Positions 9,013 to 17,908 of a stretch of DNA of 64,000 bases are shown here, piece by piece. The stretch spans positions 62,001-126,000 of the forward strand of contig NZ_JONV01000008.1 of NCBI RefSeq assembly GCF_000712035.1, read 5' to 3'. Numbering within the stretch: position 1 is the stretch's first letter; the number at the start of each line of letters is the position of its first letter. This DNA comes from Salinicoccus luteus DSM 17002 (GTDB lineage: Bacteria; Bacillota; Bacilli; Staphylococcales; Salinicoccaceae). The position numbers and the translations under genes are program-made. The notes beneath the pieces were generated by a model. The model ran no database searches. It was not told where the DNA came from and saw only the letters and a list, made by a program, of their open reading frames with translations.

Positions 9013-10164
9013 ATGTTGCAGGAACCCATTGTTGCCACGGTCATGCTGTTTGCACTGATTGCACTCGGGGAACTGATTTCGGTCTATACACGTGCCCGGA
9101 TCCCGATGCTGATGACAGCGATGCTCGGCTTTTTGATACTTACATGGACGGGGATTTTCCCGGAAAATATTCTCGAACTTTCCACGCTTCCGGCACTCGG
9201 GGCGATACTGATCGGCCCCCTTATTGTACATATGGGGACGCTCATGCGATTCTCAATCCTTAAAAAGCAGTGGCGGGCGGTCATCATCGCCCTGTCCGGC
9301 CTCGCAGGGGCGCTCACACTGGTGCTCGTCGTCGTGACGCTTGTATTCGACTTCACCACGGCCGCGAGCGGCGTCGGTCCGATTTCAGGCGGTGTCGTGG
9401 CACTTCTGATCACCAATGAAACGCTGACGAACCTCGGGCTCACGAGCCTGGTCGTGGTTCCTGTGCTTGTGCAGGCCTTCCAGGGCGTCATCGGCATGCC
9501 GCTTGCGACCGCATTCATGAAGCGGTATGGCCAGGCCTTCATGGCGGAGAACCGGACAGCTGCAGACGACAGCATCGGCTTTGAGGAGGAACGGGGCATT
9601 TCCCGCTTCAGCCTGATGAAGAACAATACGATCAAACTGTTCGTCATCTTTGTACTCGGCATGCTCGGGGTCATCCTCGGAGATGTCACGGGCATCCACT
9701 ATACGCTGTTCTGTCTGCTGTTCGGCATACTGGCTTTGAACCTCAATCTCCTGCCGAAGAGCGCCCTTGAGTCCGCGAACTCATTCAGCTTCATGATGGT
9801 CGCGCTCATCTTCGTCATCATCGGCACGATGGGCGGTATCACACCGCAGGATGTGGTGAGCAATATTCCGGCTGTGGCATTGATTCTTGCCCTCGGCATA
9901 TTCGGCATCATCACGGGTGGCTTCATCGCATCCAAGCTGGTCGGCTGGCATCCCTACAAGGGTGTGCCCGTCGCATTGACGGCGCTGATCGGATTCCCCG
10001 GGGACTACCTGATCTGTGAAGAGGTGGCCCGGAGTGAAACGAACAACCTCGAAGATCAGAACAGGCTCTTCCAGGAGCTGGTGACACCGATGCTGATCGG
10101 CGGATTCGTCACTGTAACGGTCGCTTCCGTATTCATCGCGAGCTTCGTCATGAGCCTGATCTAA
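9013..10164 (+). CDS. Multi-spanning membrane transporter-like protein
   Basis: 383 residues, with roughly ten hydrophobic segments. The ATG at 9013 is preferred over a GTG at 9004 because GGAG at 9000-9003 would then be correctly spaced. Features include a long loop near residues 165-190 (FMAENRTAADDSIGFEEERG), glycine-rich stretches GVGPISGGVVALLITNETLTN and ALTALIGFPGDYLICEEVARS that look like discontinuous helix motifs of ion-coupled carriers. I cannot assign a named family; it resembles glutamate/malonate-type secondary carriers in layout. It is followed after 29 bases by an amidohydrolase, so it probably imports that enzyme's substrate. Confidence 0.75.
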   Translation: MLQEPIVATVMLFALIALGELISVYTRARIPMLMTAMLGFLILTWTGIFPENILELSTLPALGAILIGPLIVHMGTLMRFSILKKQWRAVIIALSGLAGALTLVLVVVTLVFDFTTAASGVGPISGGVVALLITNETLTNLGLTSLVVVPVLVQAFQGVIGMPLATAFMKRYGQAFMAENRTAADDSIGFEEERGISRFSLMKNNTIKLFVIFVLGMLGVILGDVTGIHYTLFCLLFGILALNLNLLPKSALESANSFSFMMVALIFVIIGTMGGITPQDVVSNIPAVALILALGIFGIITGGFIASKLVGWHPYKGVPVALTALIGFPGDYLICEEVARSETNNLEDQNRLFQELVTPMLIGGFVTVTVASVFIASFVMSLI

Positions 10165-10193
10165 ATTAAAACAAAAGAAATGGGAGTGTAGAA

Positions 10194-11429
10194 ATGGAAA
10201 AGCTTTTCATCAAAAATGTCAATCTGATAGATGGTACCGGTTCGGAACTGGTCAAGAATACGAATGTACTTGTGGAGGACGGCCGATTCAAGGCCATCGA
10301 TGCCGAGGAATCGGCAGCAGAGGGTGCAGAAGTGCTGGATGGTGCGGGACAGTACATGCTCCCGGGCATGATCGATGCACACGTGCATATGATGACGGAA
10401 TTCAAACCGTTGGAACAGCGGCTCGTCACGCCGTTCTCCTATAACTTCTATGCAGCGATGGAATACTTGAACCGCACGCTGAATGCAGGAGTGACGACGG
10501 TACGGGACGCACTCGGCAGCGACCTCGGACTCAAGAAGGCGATAGAGGATGGGCTGGTCAAGGGGCCGCGCATGCAGATCAGTGTCAATGCACTGACGAT
10601 CACAGGGGGACACGGCGACGGTTTCAACTATTCAGGCGTCGTGACGGACCTCATGCAGCCACATCCGGGCATGCCGCACGGTATCTGTGACGGCGTGGAG
10701 GAAGTGCGCAAGAAGACGCGTGAGATGCTGCGGGCAGGCGCCGACATCATCAAGGTGCACGCCACAGGCGGTGTATCGAGCCCGACCGACCATCCGAAGT
10801 TCACCCAGTTCTCGCTCGAGGAACTGAAGGTGATCGTGGAGGAGGCGAAGTTCAGAAACGGCGTCAAAGTCATGGCCCATGCCCAAGGCCTGGAAGGGGT
10901 CAGACAGTGTGTGGAAGCAGGCATCCATTCCATCGAGCATGGCATTTTCCTCGATGATGAAGTTTGCGGCATGATGAAGGACCAGGGTACATACCTCGTG
11001 CCTACACTGCTTGCCCCGGTATCCGTGCTCGAATTCGCCGAGGAGCTCGGGATGGCGAAGACTGCCGTCGAGAAATCCGAGGAGGTCATCGAAATCCACA
11101 AGGAGAGCTTCACACGGGCATATAAAGCCGGTGTCAAGATCGCCATGGGTACGGATGCAGGCGTCTTCAAGCATGGTACGAACTTGAGGGAGCTTGAACT
11201 GATGGTCGAATGCGGGATGACGCCGATTGATGCCATCACCGCTTCGACGAAGACGGCTGCGGAATGCATGGGGTATACCGACATCGGCCTCGTCAAGGAG
11301 GGCTATGTCGCCGACTTCATCTTCTCGAAGGAGAATCCATTGGAGAACATCGGTGCATTGAAGGATAATGACAACATCAAAGTTGTGGCAAAAGAAGGCG
11401 TAGTCTACAAGAACATCATAGGAGAATGA
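10194..11429 (+). CDS. Metal-dependent amidohydrolase (prolidase/imidazolonepropionase-like)
   Basis: 411-residue amidohydrolase-superfamily enzyme with a complete metal site: HVH near residue 63 (GMIDAHVHMM), the bridging Lys in GADIIKVHATGG near 185, His in VMAHAQG near 223, His in SIEHGIFL near 244 and the catalytic Asp in MGTDAG near 318. The C-terminal small-barrel motif DIGLVKEGYVADFIF is present. This set is typical of Xaa-Pro or acyl-amino-acid hydrolases of the Sgx9260 type (family knowledge). It forms an operon with the upstream transporter-like gene; uptake followed by hydrolysis of a peptide-like or N-acylated compound is inferred. Confidence 0.88.
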   Translation: MEKLFIKNVNLIDGTGSELVKNTNVLVEDGRFKAIDAEESAAEGAEVLDGAGQYMLPGMIDAHVHMMTEFKPLEQRLVTPFSYNFYAAMEYLNRTLNAGVTTVRDALGSDLGLKKAIEDGLVKGPRMQISVNALTITGGHGDGFNYSGVVTDLMQPHPGMPHGICDGVEEVRKKTREMLRAGADIIKVHATGGVSSPTDHPKFTQFSLEELKVIVEEAKFRNGVKVMAHAQGLEGVRQCVEAGIHSIEHGIFLDDEVCGMMKDQGTYLVPTLLAPVSVLEFAEELGMAKTAVEKSEEVIEIHKESFTRAYKAGVKIAMGTDAGVFKHGTNLRELELMVECGMTPIDAITASTKTAAECMGYTDIGLVKEGYVADFIFSKENPLENIGALKDNDNIKVVAKEGVVYKNIIGE

Positions 11430-11432
11430 GAG

Positions 11433-11453
11433 CAGCCCCGGGTACCGGGGCTG
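11433..11453 (+). terminator. Terminator of the transporter-amidohydrolase operon
   Basis: Nine-base-pair GC-rich stem CAGCCCCGG / CCGGGGCTG with a GTA loop; the T run after it is short (TTTCC). Confidence 0.75.
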
Positions 11454-11487
11454 TTTCCATTTACTTCAAAATACAACGCCCGGCAAT

Positions 11488-11511
11488 GTTTAGATATCCC
11501 TATAGGGGGAA
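11488..11511 (+). promoter_or_regulatory. SigB-type promoter of the DUF378 gene
   Basis: GTTTAG, 12-base spacer, GGGGAA: 5/6 and near-consensus matches to the staphylococcal/Bacillus SigB pattern GTTTAA-N12-15-GGGTAT, 36 bases upstream of the start codon. Confidence 0.6.
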
Positions 11512-11546
11512 CAATCTAACAAACGATGAGAAAGGAGAAAGCGCAC

Positions 11547-11996
11547 ATGAAAGCATTGGATATCATTGCACTTGTACTACTCATAGTTGGTGGCCTTAAC
11601 TGGCTGCTTGTCGGGCTTTTCGAATTCGATCTGGTCGCTTCCATATTCGGCGGTCAGGACGCCATCCTCTCCAAGATCGTCTACATTCTGGTAGGTCTGT
11701 CTGCGCTGTACTGCCTGAAATTCTTCGGTCTGATTACGGACGATGGTGCACGTCATACGGCAGCGGCTGACAGGGATGCTGCAAACCATGCAGCAGCACC
11801 TGATAATGATGCTGAACCCCGTGCCATGGCCGACGACAAGCCTTCCAATAGGCCGGTTGATGCCGGTGACACAGCGGGCACGAGGACAACTGCCGGAGAC
11901 ACACGTACTGCAACGAACGATCCCGACGATCTGACGAATACGACAGACGAAGGTGACGTCCGCAACAGAAGGACCGATGACACCGACCGCCTGTAA
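11547..11996 (+). CDS. DUF378 membrane protein with long acidic/threonine-rich tail
   Basis: 149 residues from the ATG at 11547, which has AAAGGAG in place; an ATG at 11526 does not. Residues 1-65 are a DUF378 domain with two membrane helices (LDIIALVLLIVGGLNWLLVGLF and ILSKIVYILVGLSALYCLKF) and the conserved GGLNWLL motif. Residues 70-149 form a hydrophilic tail rich in Ala, Asp, Thr and Arg and probably disordered. The DUF378 proteins I know are only about 70 residues, so the tail is unusual. The SigB-like promoter and acidic tail suggest a general-stress envelope protein (inference). Confidence 0.85.
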   Translation: MKALDIIALVLLIVGGLNWLLVGLFEFDLVASIFGGQDAILSKIVYILVGLSALYCLKFFGLITDDGARHTAAADRDAANHAAAPDNDAEPRAMADDKPSNRPVDAGDTAGTRTTAGDTRTATNDPDDLTNTTDEGDVRNRRTDDTDRL

Positions 11997-12054
11997 TCGA
12001 AAGGACAGTATTTTTCCTATCTCCATAAACGTTGAATGAAATGAATGCAGGACG

Positions 12055-12087
12055 AGGACATCCAGCTGATGCTGGGTGTCCTTTTTA
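12055..12087 (+). terminator. Terminator after the DUF378 gene
   Basis: Twelve-base arms AGGACATCCAGC / GCTGGGTGTCCT (one G-U type mismatch) with a TGAT loop and five T. Confidence 0.9.
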
Positions 12088-12168
12088 TATGCATAATAAA
12101 TCCAAGCATCGACAGTGCCGTTTCAATCCGATATGATTGGAGAAACCAGATGGAGATAGGGGAAATGT

Positions 12169-13062
12169 ATGAAGAAAGCAGCGGTAATCATCAACAGAAA
12201 ATCAGGAAAGAAGAAAAAGCCGCCGATCGAGTATGGAGTGCTGCGTGCCCTTCAGGGCCAGGGCTATGATGTCGAAATATTATATACGGATGGATCGGAT
12301 GCGAAGGCGCTCGCCATGGAGGCATCACAATATGCCGATCTCATCGTATCATCAGGAGGGGATGGGACCATCGGTGAAATCATCGATGGAATGGTCGAAT
12401 GCAGCTCGGACGCCTCCCTGTCCATCCTTCCGGCCGGTACGGTCAACGACTATACACGGGCCCTCGGCCTGCCCCTCGATATGAATGAAGCGATCCAAAA
12501 CCTCTCTAAGCCCCAGCAGCCCATCCAGGCGGACGTCATCAGGTTCAACGGCCGGCATGCCGCCTATCTGATTGCACTGGGTGATTTCATGGAGTCGTTC
12601 ACAAAAGTCGGCTCGAGCGTCAAGAACAGGTTCGGCCTTTTCGCCTATCTCTATGCGGGCCTGCGGGCGCTCTTCACCATGAAGAACTACCGCGTGACCA
12701 TCGACACGGCAGAAGAGAAGGTGATGAGCGATTCGATATTGACGATTGTTGCCAACACTTCCTCTGTCGGCAGCTTCGACCGGCTGCTGCCCCAGGCGAG
12801 GGTGGATGACCATCAGCTCCATATCATCAACATCCAGCCCTCCACGCCGAAGGAGATCATTGAAATCATCATCGCGGCATTCCGGGGCAGAATCACCGCA
12901 CACAGGAATGTCCATTACATGCGTACCCAAAAGCTGTTCCTCGATACCGACAGGCTGGAAGTGATGGATATCGATGGGGATGCCGAGTCCTTCAAAGCCA
13001 TGGAAATCGAGGTGGTCCCCGCCTGCATCCGCATCAATGTACCTGAAAGTCATGCAGAGTGA
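12169..13062 (+). CDS. Diacylglycerol/lipid kinase, DagK/YegS family
   Basis: 297 residues. The nucleotide-binding signature VSSGGDGTIGEIIDG lies near residue 65 and LPAGTVNDYTRALGLP near 92; these are hallmarks of the DAG/sphingosine/lipid kinase catalytic fold. The N-terminus KKAAVIINRKSGKKK is the usual first strand and loop. It probably phosphorylates a membrane lipid such as diacylglycerol released by lipoteichoic acid synthesis. Which lipid it uses (DgkB or BmrU/YegS type) cannot be told here. Single gene between a terminator and the YitT gene. Confidence 0.87.
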   Translation: MKKAAVIINRKSGKKKKPPIEYGVLRALQGQGYDVEILYTDGSDAKALAMEASQYADLIVSSGGDGTIGEIIDGMVECSSDASLSILPAGTVNDYTRALGLPLDMNEAIQNLSKPQQPIQADVIRFNGRHAAYLIALGDFMESFTKVGSSVKNRFGLFAYLYAGLRALFTMKNYRVTIDTAEEKVMSDSILTIVANTSSVGSFDRLLPQARVDDHQLHIINIQPSTPKEIIEIIIAAFRGRITAHRNVHYMRTQKLFLDTDRLEVMDIDGDAESFKAMEIEVVPACIRINVPESHAE

Positions 13063-13147
13063 CATGATCCCGCCCGGGATGTTGAAATATTTCCCTTAAT
13101 CGTATATCATATACCGGTGGATAAAAACATTGAGGAGGAGGATGATT

Positions 13148-14041
13148 GTGAAGATCAGAGAAAGGCTCAAACGCATCGATTTTGAAAAAAGAAGAATTTC
13201 ATTCGATCCCAGGATCACGCAACAGACCCTGATCAATATTGCTACGGTAATCATCGGGTCTTTTATTTTTGCCATTGGGGTCAATTCGTTCATGATTGCC
13301 GGCAATCTCGGGGAGGGCGGCGTCACCGGGCTCGCAATCATCCTCTATTATGCATTTGATATTTCTCCCGCCCTGTCGAACCTGGTGCTGAACTCCATCC
13401 TGCTCGCCGTCGGCTTCAAGTATTTGAGCAGGCGTTCGATGTATTATACGATCGTCGTCGTATTCCTGACGTCATTCTTCCTATGGGTGACGGAGTCCTG
13501 GCACGTACAGTCGGATGAAATACTGGTCAACACGGTATTCGGCGGCATGTTCGTCGGGCTCGGCATCGGTCTGATCATCCGGATCGGCGCAACGACGGCA
13601 GGTACGACGATCCTTGCCCGGCTGGTCAATAAATATATGGACATCAACGTATCCTACGCGCTCCTGTTCTTCGACCTGGTCGTCATCACCATCGGCCTGA
13701 CCGTCATGACGCTCGAACAGGTGCTGCTGACGGTCATCGCCCTATACATCGCAACAAAGGTCATGGACTTCATCATTGAAGGTATGAACCCGAAGAAGGC
13801 CATCACCATCATCTCCGACCATCCCGAGCGGCTCGGCAAGATGATCAACAGCGAAATCAGACGCGGTGTCACGATCATGAATGGCCGCGGCTTCTATACA
13901 CAGGAGGACAAGGACATCCTGTATGTCGTCATCAACAAGAACCAGCTGACACGGCTCAAGCGCCTCATCAAACGGTATGATGAGGACGCATTCGTCGTGG
14001 TGCACGATGTGAACAGCGTGCTCGGCAACTATTTCATATAG
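13148..14041 (+). CDS. YitT family membrane protein (DUF161 plus DUF2179)
   Basis: 297 residues starting at GTG 13148, the first start properly spaced (6 bases) from the AGGAGG block; an ATG at 13142 abuts it. Five or six membrane helices cover residues 25-195, including FAIGVNSFMIAGNLGEGGVTGLAIILYY, the YitT hallmark, and GMFVGLGIGLIIRIGATTAGTTI. The C-terminal DUF2179 domain (residues 210-297) contains KMINSEIRRGVTIMNGRGFYTQEDKDILYVVI. Function of the family is unknown, possibly transport. A bidirectional terminator separates it from the convergent acetyltransferase. Confidence 0.9.
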   Translation: MKIRERLKRIDFEKRRISFDPRITQQTLINIATVIIGSFIFAIGVNSFMIAGNLGEGGVTGLAIILYYAFDISPALSNLVLNSILLAVGFKYLSRRSMYYTIVVVFLTSFFLWVTESWHVQSDEILVNTVFGGMFVGLGIGLIIRIGATTAGTTILARLVNKYMDINVSYALLFFDLVVITIGLTVMTLEQVLLTVIALYIATKVMDFIIEGMNPKKAITIISDHPERLGKMINSEIRRGVTIMNGRGFYTQEDKDILYVVINKNQLTRLKRLIKRYDEDAFVVVHDVNSVLGNYFI

Positions 14042-14072
14042 AAGAAGACCCCGCCAAGGCGGGGTCTTCTTC
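14041..14072. terminator. Bidirectional terminator between yitT-like and GNAT genes
   Basis: Fifteen-base-pair stem starting GAAGAAGACCCCGCC with an AA loop; U-rich flanks on both strands. It overlaps the last codon of both convergent genes. Confidence 0.9.
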
Positions 14073-14490
14073 ATTTCCTCTTCATTTTCAGGTAGATGGC
14101 CGAAGGGTCGCTCCCCCTCGTTTCAAATCCTTTATGTATCAGCCAATTCCTCGTGAAGGCACTGATCGGCCCCTGCATCATCAGATAGACCTTCTCCACA
14201 TCATCAGCCGCCTCCAGATAGGCGTCCATCAGTTTTGAGGCGACCCCTTTGGACTGGTGGTCCGGGTGGATGACGAAGTCCGCGACATACTGGGTGAACA
14301 TCAAGTCCCCGGAGGACCGGATCAGACCGATGAGCTGTCCAGAATCCCAGGCCGTGACGAGATAGTCGGAAGCCATCACGGCCTCGAAGAGTGCACCCAT
14401 CCGTTTGTCATAGGCTGTATGCCCCTTGCTCCTGTAGAGCTGCTCAATATCATCGTAGCCGATGTCCCTGCCTGCAGAAAGTTCAATCAT
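14071..14490 (-). CDS. GNAT family N-acetyltransferase
   Basis: 139-residue acetyltransferase. The acetyl-CoA pyrophosphate loop is visible as VIHPDHQSKGVASKLMDAYLEA near residues 73-92, preceded by the substrate strand LIGLIRSSGDLMFTQYVADFVI. The C-terminal segment NWLIHKGFETRGSDPSAIYLKMK is the usual last strand. Closest in feel to YhbS/RimI-like small acetyltransferases that act on amines or peptides; the substrate is unknown. A CTTTTTC-rich upstream region gives AAAAGGGGTAAAGCC as the ribosome site. Monocistronic. Confidence 0.85.
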   Translation of the reverse strand: MIELSAGRDIGYDDIEQLYRSKGHTAYDKRMGALFEAVMASDYLVTAWDSGQLIGLIRSSGDLMFTQYVADFVIHPDHQSKGVASKLMDAYLEAADDVEKVYLMMQGPISAFTRNWLIHKGFETRGSDPSAIYLKMKRK

Positions 14491-14622
14491 GGCTTTACCC
14501 CTTTTTCATTTAATCATAGCGGCTGATTTACCCTTGCGCAATGTCTATTGAAAATATATCATAAAGAAAGGATTATTTTTACAGAATATTAAAATATTTT
14601 AAATGAACTGGGATGGGTTGCC

Positions 14623-15837
14623 ATGTTTGCATCAGTATTCAGGGAGACATTCAAACGCACATGGCGGAATCGAAAGAACCGGCTTGTGCTCATTCTCTCC
14701 TTCGTCGCCATATTCGTCCACCTCTTCTTCTATATGCCGGGCCAGGAGCACCCGATGACGATCGACAGGGAAACTTTGCGCCTGGAGATGACGGCGGCCT
14801 ACGGGATGAAGGAATCCCGGCTCGAGTCGGGGGACATTGCAGTGAACAGCATGACCGGCATCGATACATACAGTACTGCGAAGCAGCAGTATGAAGATTA
14901 TTTCGGCCATCACAGCGCTATTGAAAATGGTGATGTCGCCATGCTGGCCAAGATGACCGCGGGAGGGCTGCCGGATTTCGCCATGGACGCCGTATGGGAG
15001 GAATTGAATGATAAGTACGAGGGCGACCTCCAGATGATGGGCTATCATCAGACACGCCTCTTCCAGGAGATGCGGAGCATTGCCGATCATGAGGGGATTA
15101 CGCTCCATATGTACGACAGGAAGACGGCCTTCCAGCAGCTGTATAGCTTCTTCGCCAATTACGGACCGCTCATCATGCTGCTGATCACGGTGTTCGTGGC
15201 GAGTGAGATCCTCGTCGATGACCGGCGGCACAGAACACTCAAAGCAGGTCAGCCGATGGGATGGCGCCGTTACATATTACATCAGTCGGTCTCCCTTGCC
15301 ATAATACTCGCGACCATCTTCTCCGTACTGCTTGCGGTGTATTTCCTGGCTGCCGGGATAATGTACGGGTTCGGTTCGCCGGGGCTTGAAGTGGGTGCCT
15401 ATAAATACGATGAGGGCTATCGTGGGGAGAACTCGAACTTCACCACTCAGACAATCGGCACCTTCATCGGCATGTCGCTCATCCTCATCATGCTGCTGAT
15501 CTACTTTTTCGTCCGTTTGAATGCACTGCTGTCCCTTGCCTTCCGGCACGATATCCTCGTCATGCTCATCGGTTTTGTGATCCTCGGCTTCAACCGGATC
15601 TACAGCGGCACGGGAGAGGAGGCCATCTTCGGCATCGGAGGGGAATATTTCCTGCACAACTATTTTGAGACGGGTCTCGTGCTGAGCGGGGAACGGAACT
15701 TCCTCGCCATGACCGATGCCTACAGTTTCACCGGCGCCGTGGTCATGATCGGGGCATCGATACTGGTGCTTGAGATGCTCACGGCTCTTGCGGCAGGGTG
15801 GATGCATCGTCAGAAGTTCGAAAGGGAGGTGCGGTGA
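14623..15837 (+). CDS. ABC-2 type exporter permease, first subunit
   Basis: 404 residues. A basic N-terminus (RETFKRTWRNRKNR) leads into helix 1 (LVLILSFVAIFVHLFFYM), then a large extracellular domain of about 140 residues, then helices from about 175 to 395 (YGPLIMLLITVFVASEILVDDRRHRTLKAGQPMGWRR is the coupling segment). This arrangement is typical of ABC-2 permeases. The stop overlaps the next start (TGATG), so the subunits are translationally coupled. It and the next permease probably form a heterodimer driven by the ATPase at 17012. Substrate unknown; antimicrobial peptide resistance, or lipid or protein export, are possible. Confidence 0.85.
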   Translation: MFASVFRETFKRTWRNRKNRLVLILSFVAIFVHLFFYMPGQEHPMTIDRETLRLEMTAAYGMKESRLESGDIAVNSMTGIDTYSTAKQQYEDYFGHHSAIENGDVAMLAKMTAGGLPDFAMDAVWEELNDKYEGDLQMMGYHQTRLFQEMRSIADHEGITLHMYDRKTAFQQLYSFFANYGPLIMLLITVFVASEILVDDRRHRTLKAGQPMGWRRYILHQSVSLAIILATIFSVLLAVYFLAAGIMYGFGSPGLEVGAYKYDEGYRGENSNFTTQTIGTFIGMSLILIMLLIYFFVRLNALLSLAFRHDILVMLIGFVILGFNRIYSGTGEEAIFGIGGEYFLHNYFETGLVLSGERNFLAMTDAYSFTGAVVMIGASILVLEMLTALAAGWMHRQKFEREVR

Positions 15838-17012
15838 TGCGGCTGTTCAAATGGGAAGTGCTTAAAGTCCTCCGGGACTGGAAGGTGCGGATACTGCTTG
15901 TGGCACTGCTGCTGTTCCTCGCCACATACTCGACCCTCTATCAGGATCGTACAATAAAGCTTCCTGTGGAGGAGGCCAGGGAAGAGTATCACGAGACGCA
16001 GCGCCTCTTCCATGCGATTCCTGAGGCGCACTTCGAGACTGAGGCCGGCCAGGACATTTACGACCGACTTGCCCGTCAGCAGCAGATCCTCGGCATGCAG
16101 CGCTTCATCCTCTCCGAAAAGGAGGGGAACACGGTGGAAGGGCTTGAGGAGATCGTCAGCGACTACGTCGATCAGGGGATAGAGATGTCGGAGAACCAGC
16201 TTCATTTCCATGAAGCGGACGATTTCGAATCACAGGAACTGCTGCTGAGCTTCATACCCGATGAGGGGGAGATTGAGAACAGGTTGAAATTCCTGAATTA
16301 CCTCAAGGAAAATGATGTGGCGATCGACTGGAATCCGATGTCGCCGAGTCTTGTGCTCTACAGTCTCATCAATATACTCGCCGGCGTCTTCATCTATATC
16401 GTCGCTGCAGTCTTCGGTGCGGATCGGTTCAGCAGGGATCAGGAATACAACTGGAGCATCACGCAGGGGATTCCGCTGACATGGAAGTCACAATGGCGGA
16501 TGCGGTCGATCATCAGCTGGGTGCTGATATGGATTGCCATCCTCATCGGTCTTGTGGTCTCCTACATCATCAACCGCGCATCGGTGGACACCGGGACGCT
16601 CCTCTATCCTGTGCCGCTCTACAGCGGCAGCCAACTGGAGTACATCAGCATAATGGAATACACTGTGCTCGTGGTGGCACTCACCATGGCTGCGAGCTAC
16701 ATCATACTGAAGGTCTCTACTGGTTTCAGCTGGATGTTCAGGAACACTTATCTTACAATCACGCTCGTGATCGGTATATTCTTCATTCCCTATATCTTCA
16801 CGATCATCCCGCCGCTCGGCAGTTGGAACCCGTTCCTCTATCTGCAGATACTTCCGGTTCTGGAAGGGGAATGGGCTGGAGCGGGCAGGGTGGATGTGCC
16901 GAAGCTCCTCATCAGTCTTCTAGTGCTTTATATGCTGGTCGAGCTCGCATTCCACTTCATATTCAGACTCATTCCGACACGTTCAGGAAAACTAGAAAGG
17001 AGGAGGCACTGA
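15837..17012 (+). CDS. ABC-2 type exporter permease, second subunit
   Basis: 391 residues from the ATG at 15837, which overlaps the upstream stop and has GGAGGTG before it. Architecture mirrors the first subunit: helix 1 (WKVRILLVALLLFLATYSTLY), an extracellular domain to about residue 175, then helices with VLYSLINILAGVFIYIVAAVFGADRFSRDQEYNWSITQGIPLTW, whose DRFSRDQ segment corresponds to the coupling loop. The stop overlaps the ATG of the ATPase gene (TGATG). The two permeases share layout but little sequence. Confidence 0.85.
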   Translation: MRLFKWEVLKVLRDWKVRILLVALLLFLATYSTLYQDRTIKLPVEEAREEYHETQRLFHAIPEAHFETEAGQDIYDRLARQQQILGMQRFILSEKEGNTVEGLEEIVSDYVDQGIEMSENQLHFHEADDFESQELLLSFIPDEGEIENRLKFLNYLKENDVAIDWNPMSPSLVLYSLINILAGVFIYIVAAVFGADRFSRDQEYNWSITQGIPLTWKSQWRMRSIISWVLIWIAILIGLVVSYIINRASVDTGTLLYPVPLYSGSQLEYISIMEYTVLVVALTMAASYIILKVSTGFSWMFRNTYLTITLVIGIFFIPYIFTIIPPLGSWNPFLYLQILPVLEGEWAGAGRVDVPKLLISLLVLYMLVELAFHFIFRLIPTRSGKLERRRH

Positions 17013-17908
17013 TGACACTTGAAATTAAGGATCTGACCATCAGCTATGGCAGCCACACCGTCCTTGAAGATATCAGTTTCAGCATTCCGGACGGCACAAT
17101 CATCGGCCTCGTCGCGCCGAATGGTACCGGAAAGACCACGCTCTTCAATGCGATCATCCGTTTCATCCCGATCAATCAGGGTGAAATAAGGATTGACGGC
17201 AGAAACTTCAGGAATACTGCGAAGGACGTCAGGGCGCTCCATGAGCAGATCACATTCTTTCCGGACCAGGCGGAGCTCTACGAAAACTTTTCCGGCTACG
17301 AACATATCCAGATGTATAGGGATATCTGGAACAGGGAGGAGCGGGACATAGACGGCATCATCCAGCGGCTGAATATGGAGGGGTATGTCCGCAACAAGGT
17401 CAGCTCCTATTCCCTCGGCATGCGACAGCGGCTCTGCTTTGCAATGATGATTGCCGCAGACACGAAGATCATGTTCATGGATGAAATAATGAACGGTCTC
17501 GATCCGATCAATGTAGAGCTCGTGAGCCGCATCCTCCAGGAGGTGAAGGCGGAGGGCAAGATCATCATTGTTGCGAGTCATCTTCTGGATAACCTTGATG
17601 ACTACGCCGATCAGATATTCTTTCTGAATGGCCGGCGTCTTGCCTACACGTACGACCGCAGGAAGGAAACGGAAAAATACATCAAGGCCACAGTGCCGGA
17701 TGCAGTCCTCCAGGCTATGAAACCATGGCCCGAGGGGACCATCCATCTGAACGGTAGCCGGATCTGTATACCGGCAGCCGAGCTTTCGGGGGAGCGGAAG
17801 GCCGCCTTGTTGGAGAAGCTTCTTGAAAATGGGGCGGAATCGGCCACAATCGGACCGCTCGGAACATATGAACATTACTTGAGGATCTATAAGGGGATGG
17901 AGTCATGA
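17012..17908 (+). CDS. ABC transporter ATPase of the ABC-2 exporter
   Basis: 298 residues, starting at the ATG that overlaps the permease stop, with AGGAGG eight bases before. Walker A APNGTGKTT is near residue 38, the Q-loop region ITFFPDQ near 85, the signature is YSLGMRQRL near 131 (the usual SGGQ is replaced by SLGM, common in ABC-2 drug/peptide exporters), Walker B KIMFMDEIMNGLDP near 155 and the H-loop ASHLLDN near 190. The last 80 residues form an accessory domain. It powers the two upstream permeases. It overlaps the lipoprotein start by 4 bases (ATGA). Confidence 0.92.
   Translation: MTLEIKDLTISYGSHTVLEDISFSIPDGTIIGLVAPNGTGKTTLFNAIIRFIPINQGEIRIDGRNFRNTAKDVRALHEQITFFPDQAELYENFSGYEHIQMYRDIWNREERDIDGIIQRLNMEGYVRNKVSSYSLGMRQRLCFAMMIAADTKIMFMDEIMNGLDPINVELVSRILQEVKAEGKIIIVASHLLDNLDDYADQIFFLNGRRLAYTYDRRKETEKYIKATVPDAVLQAMKPWPEGTIHLNGSRICIPAAELSGERKAALLEKLLENGAESATIGPLGTYEHYLRIYKGMES

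Noticed and set aside
12120-12144. GTTTCA-N13-GGAGAA as a SigB promoter for the lipid kinase
   Set aside because: The -10 matches at only three of six positions.
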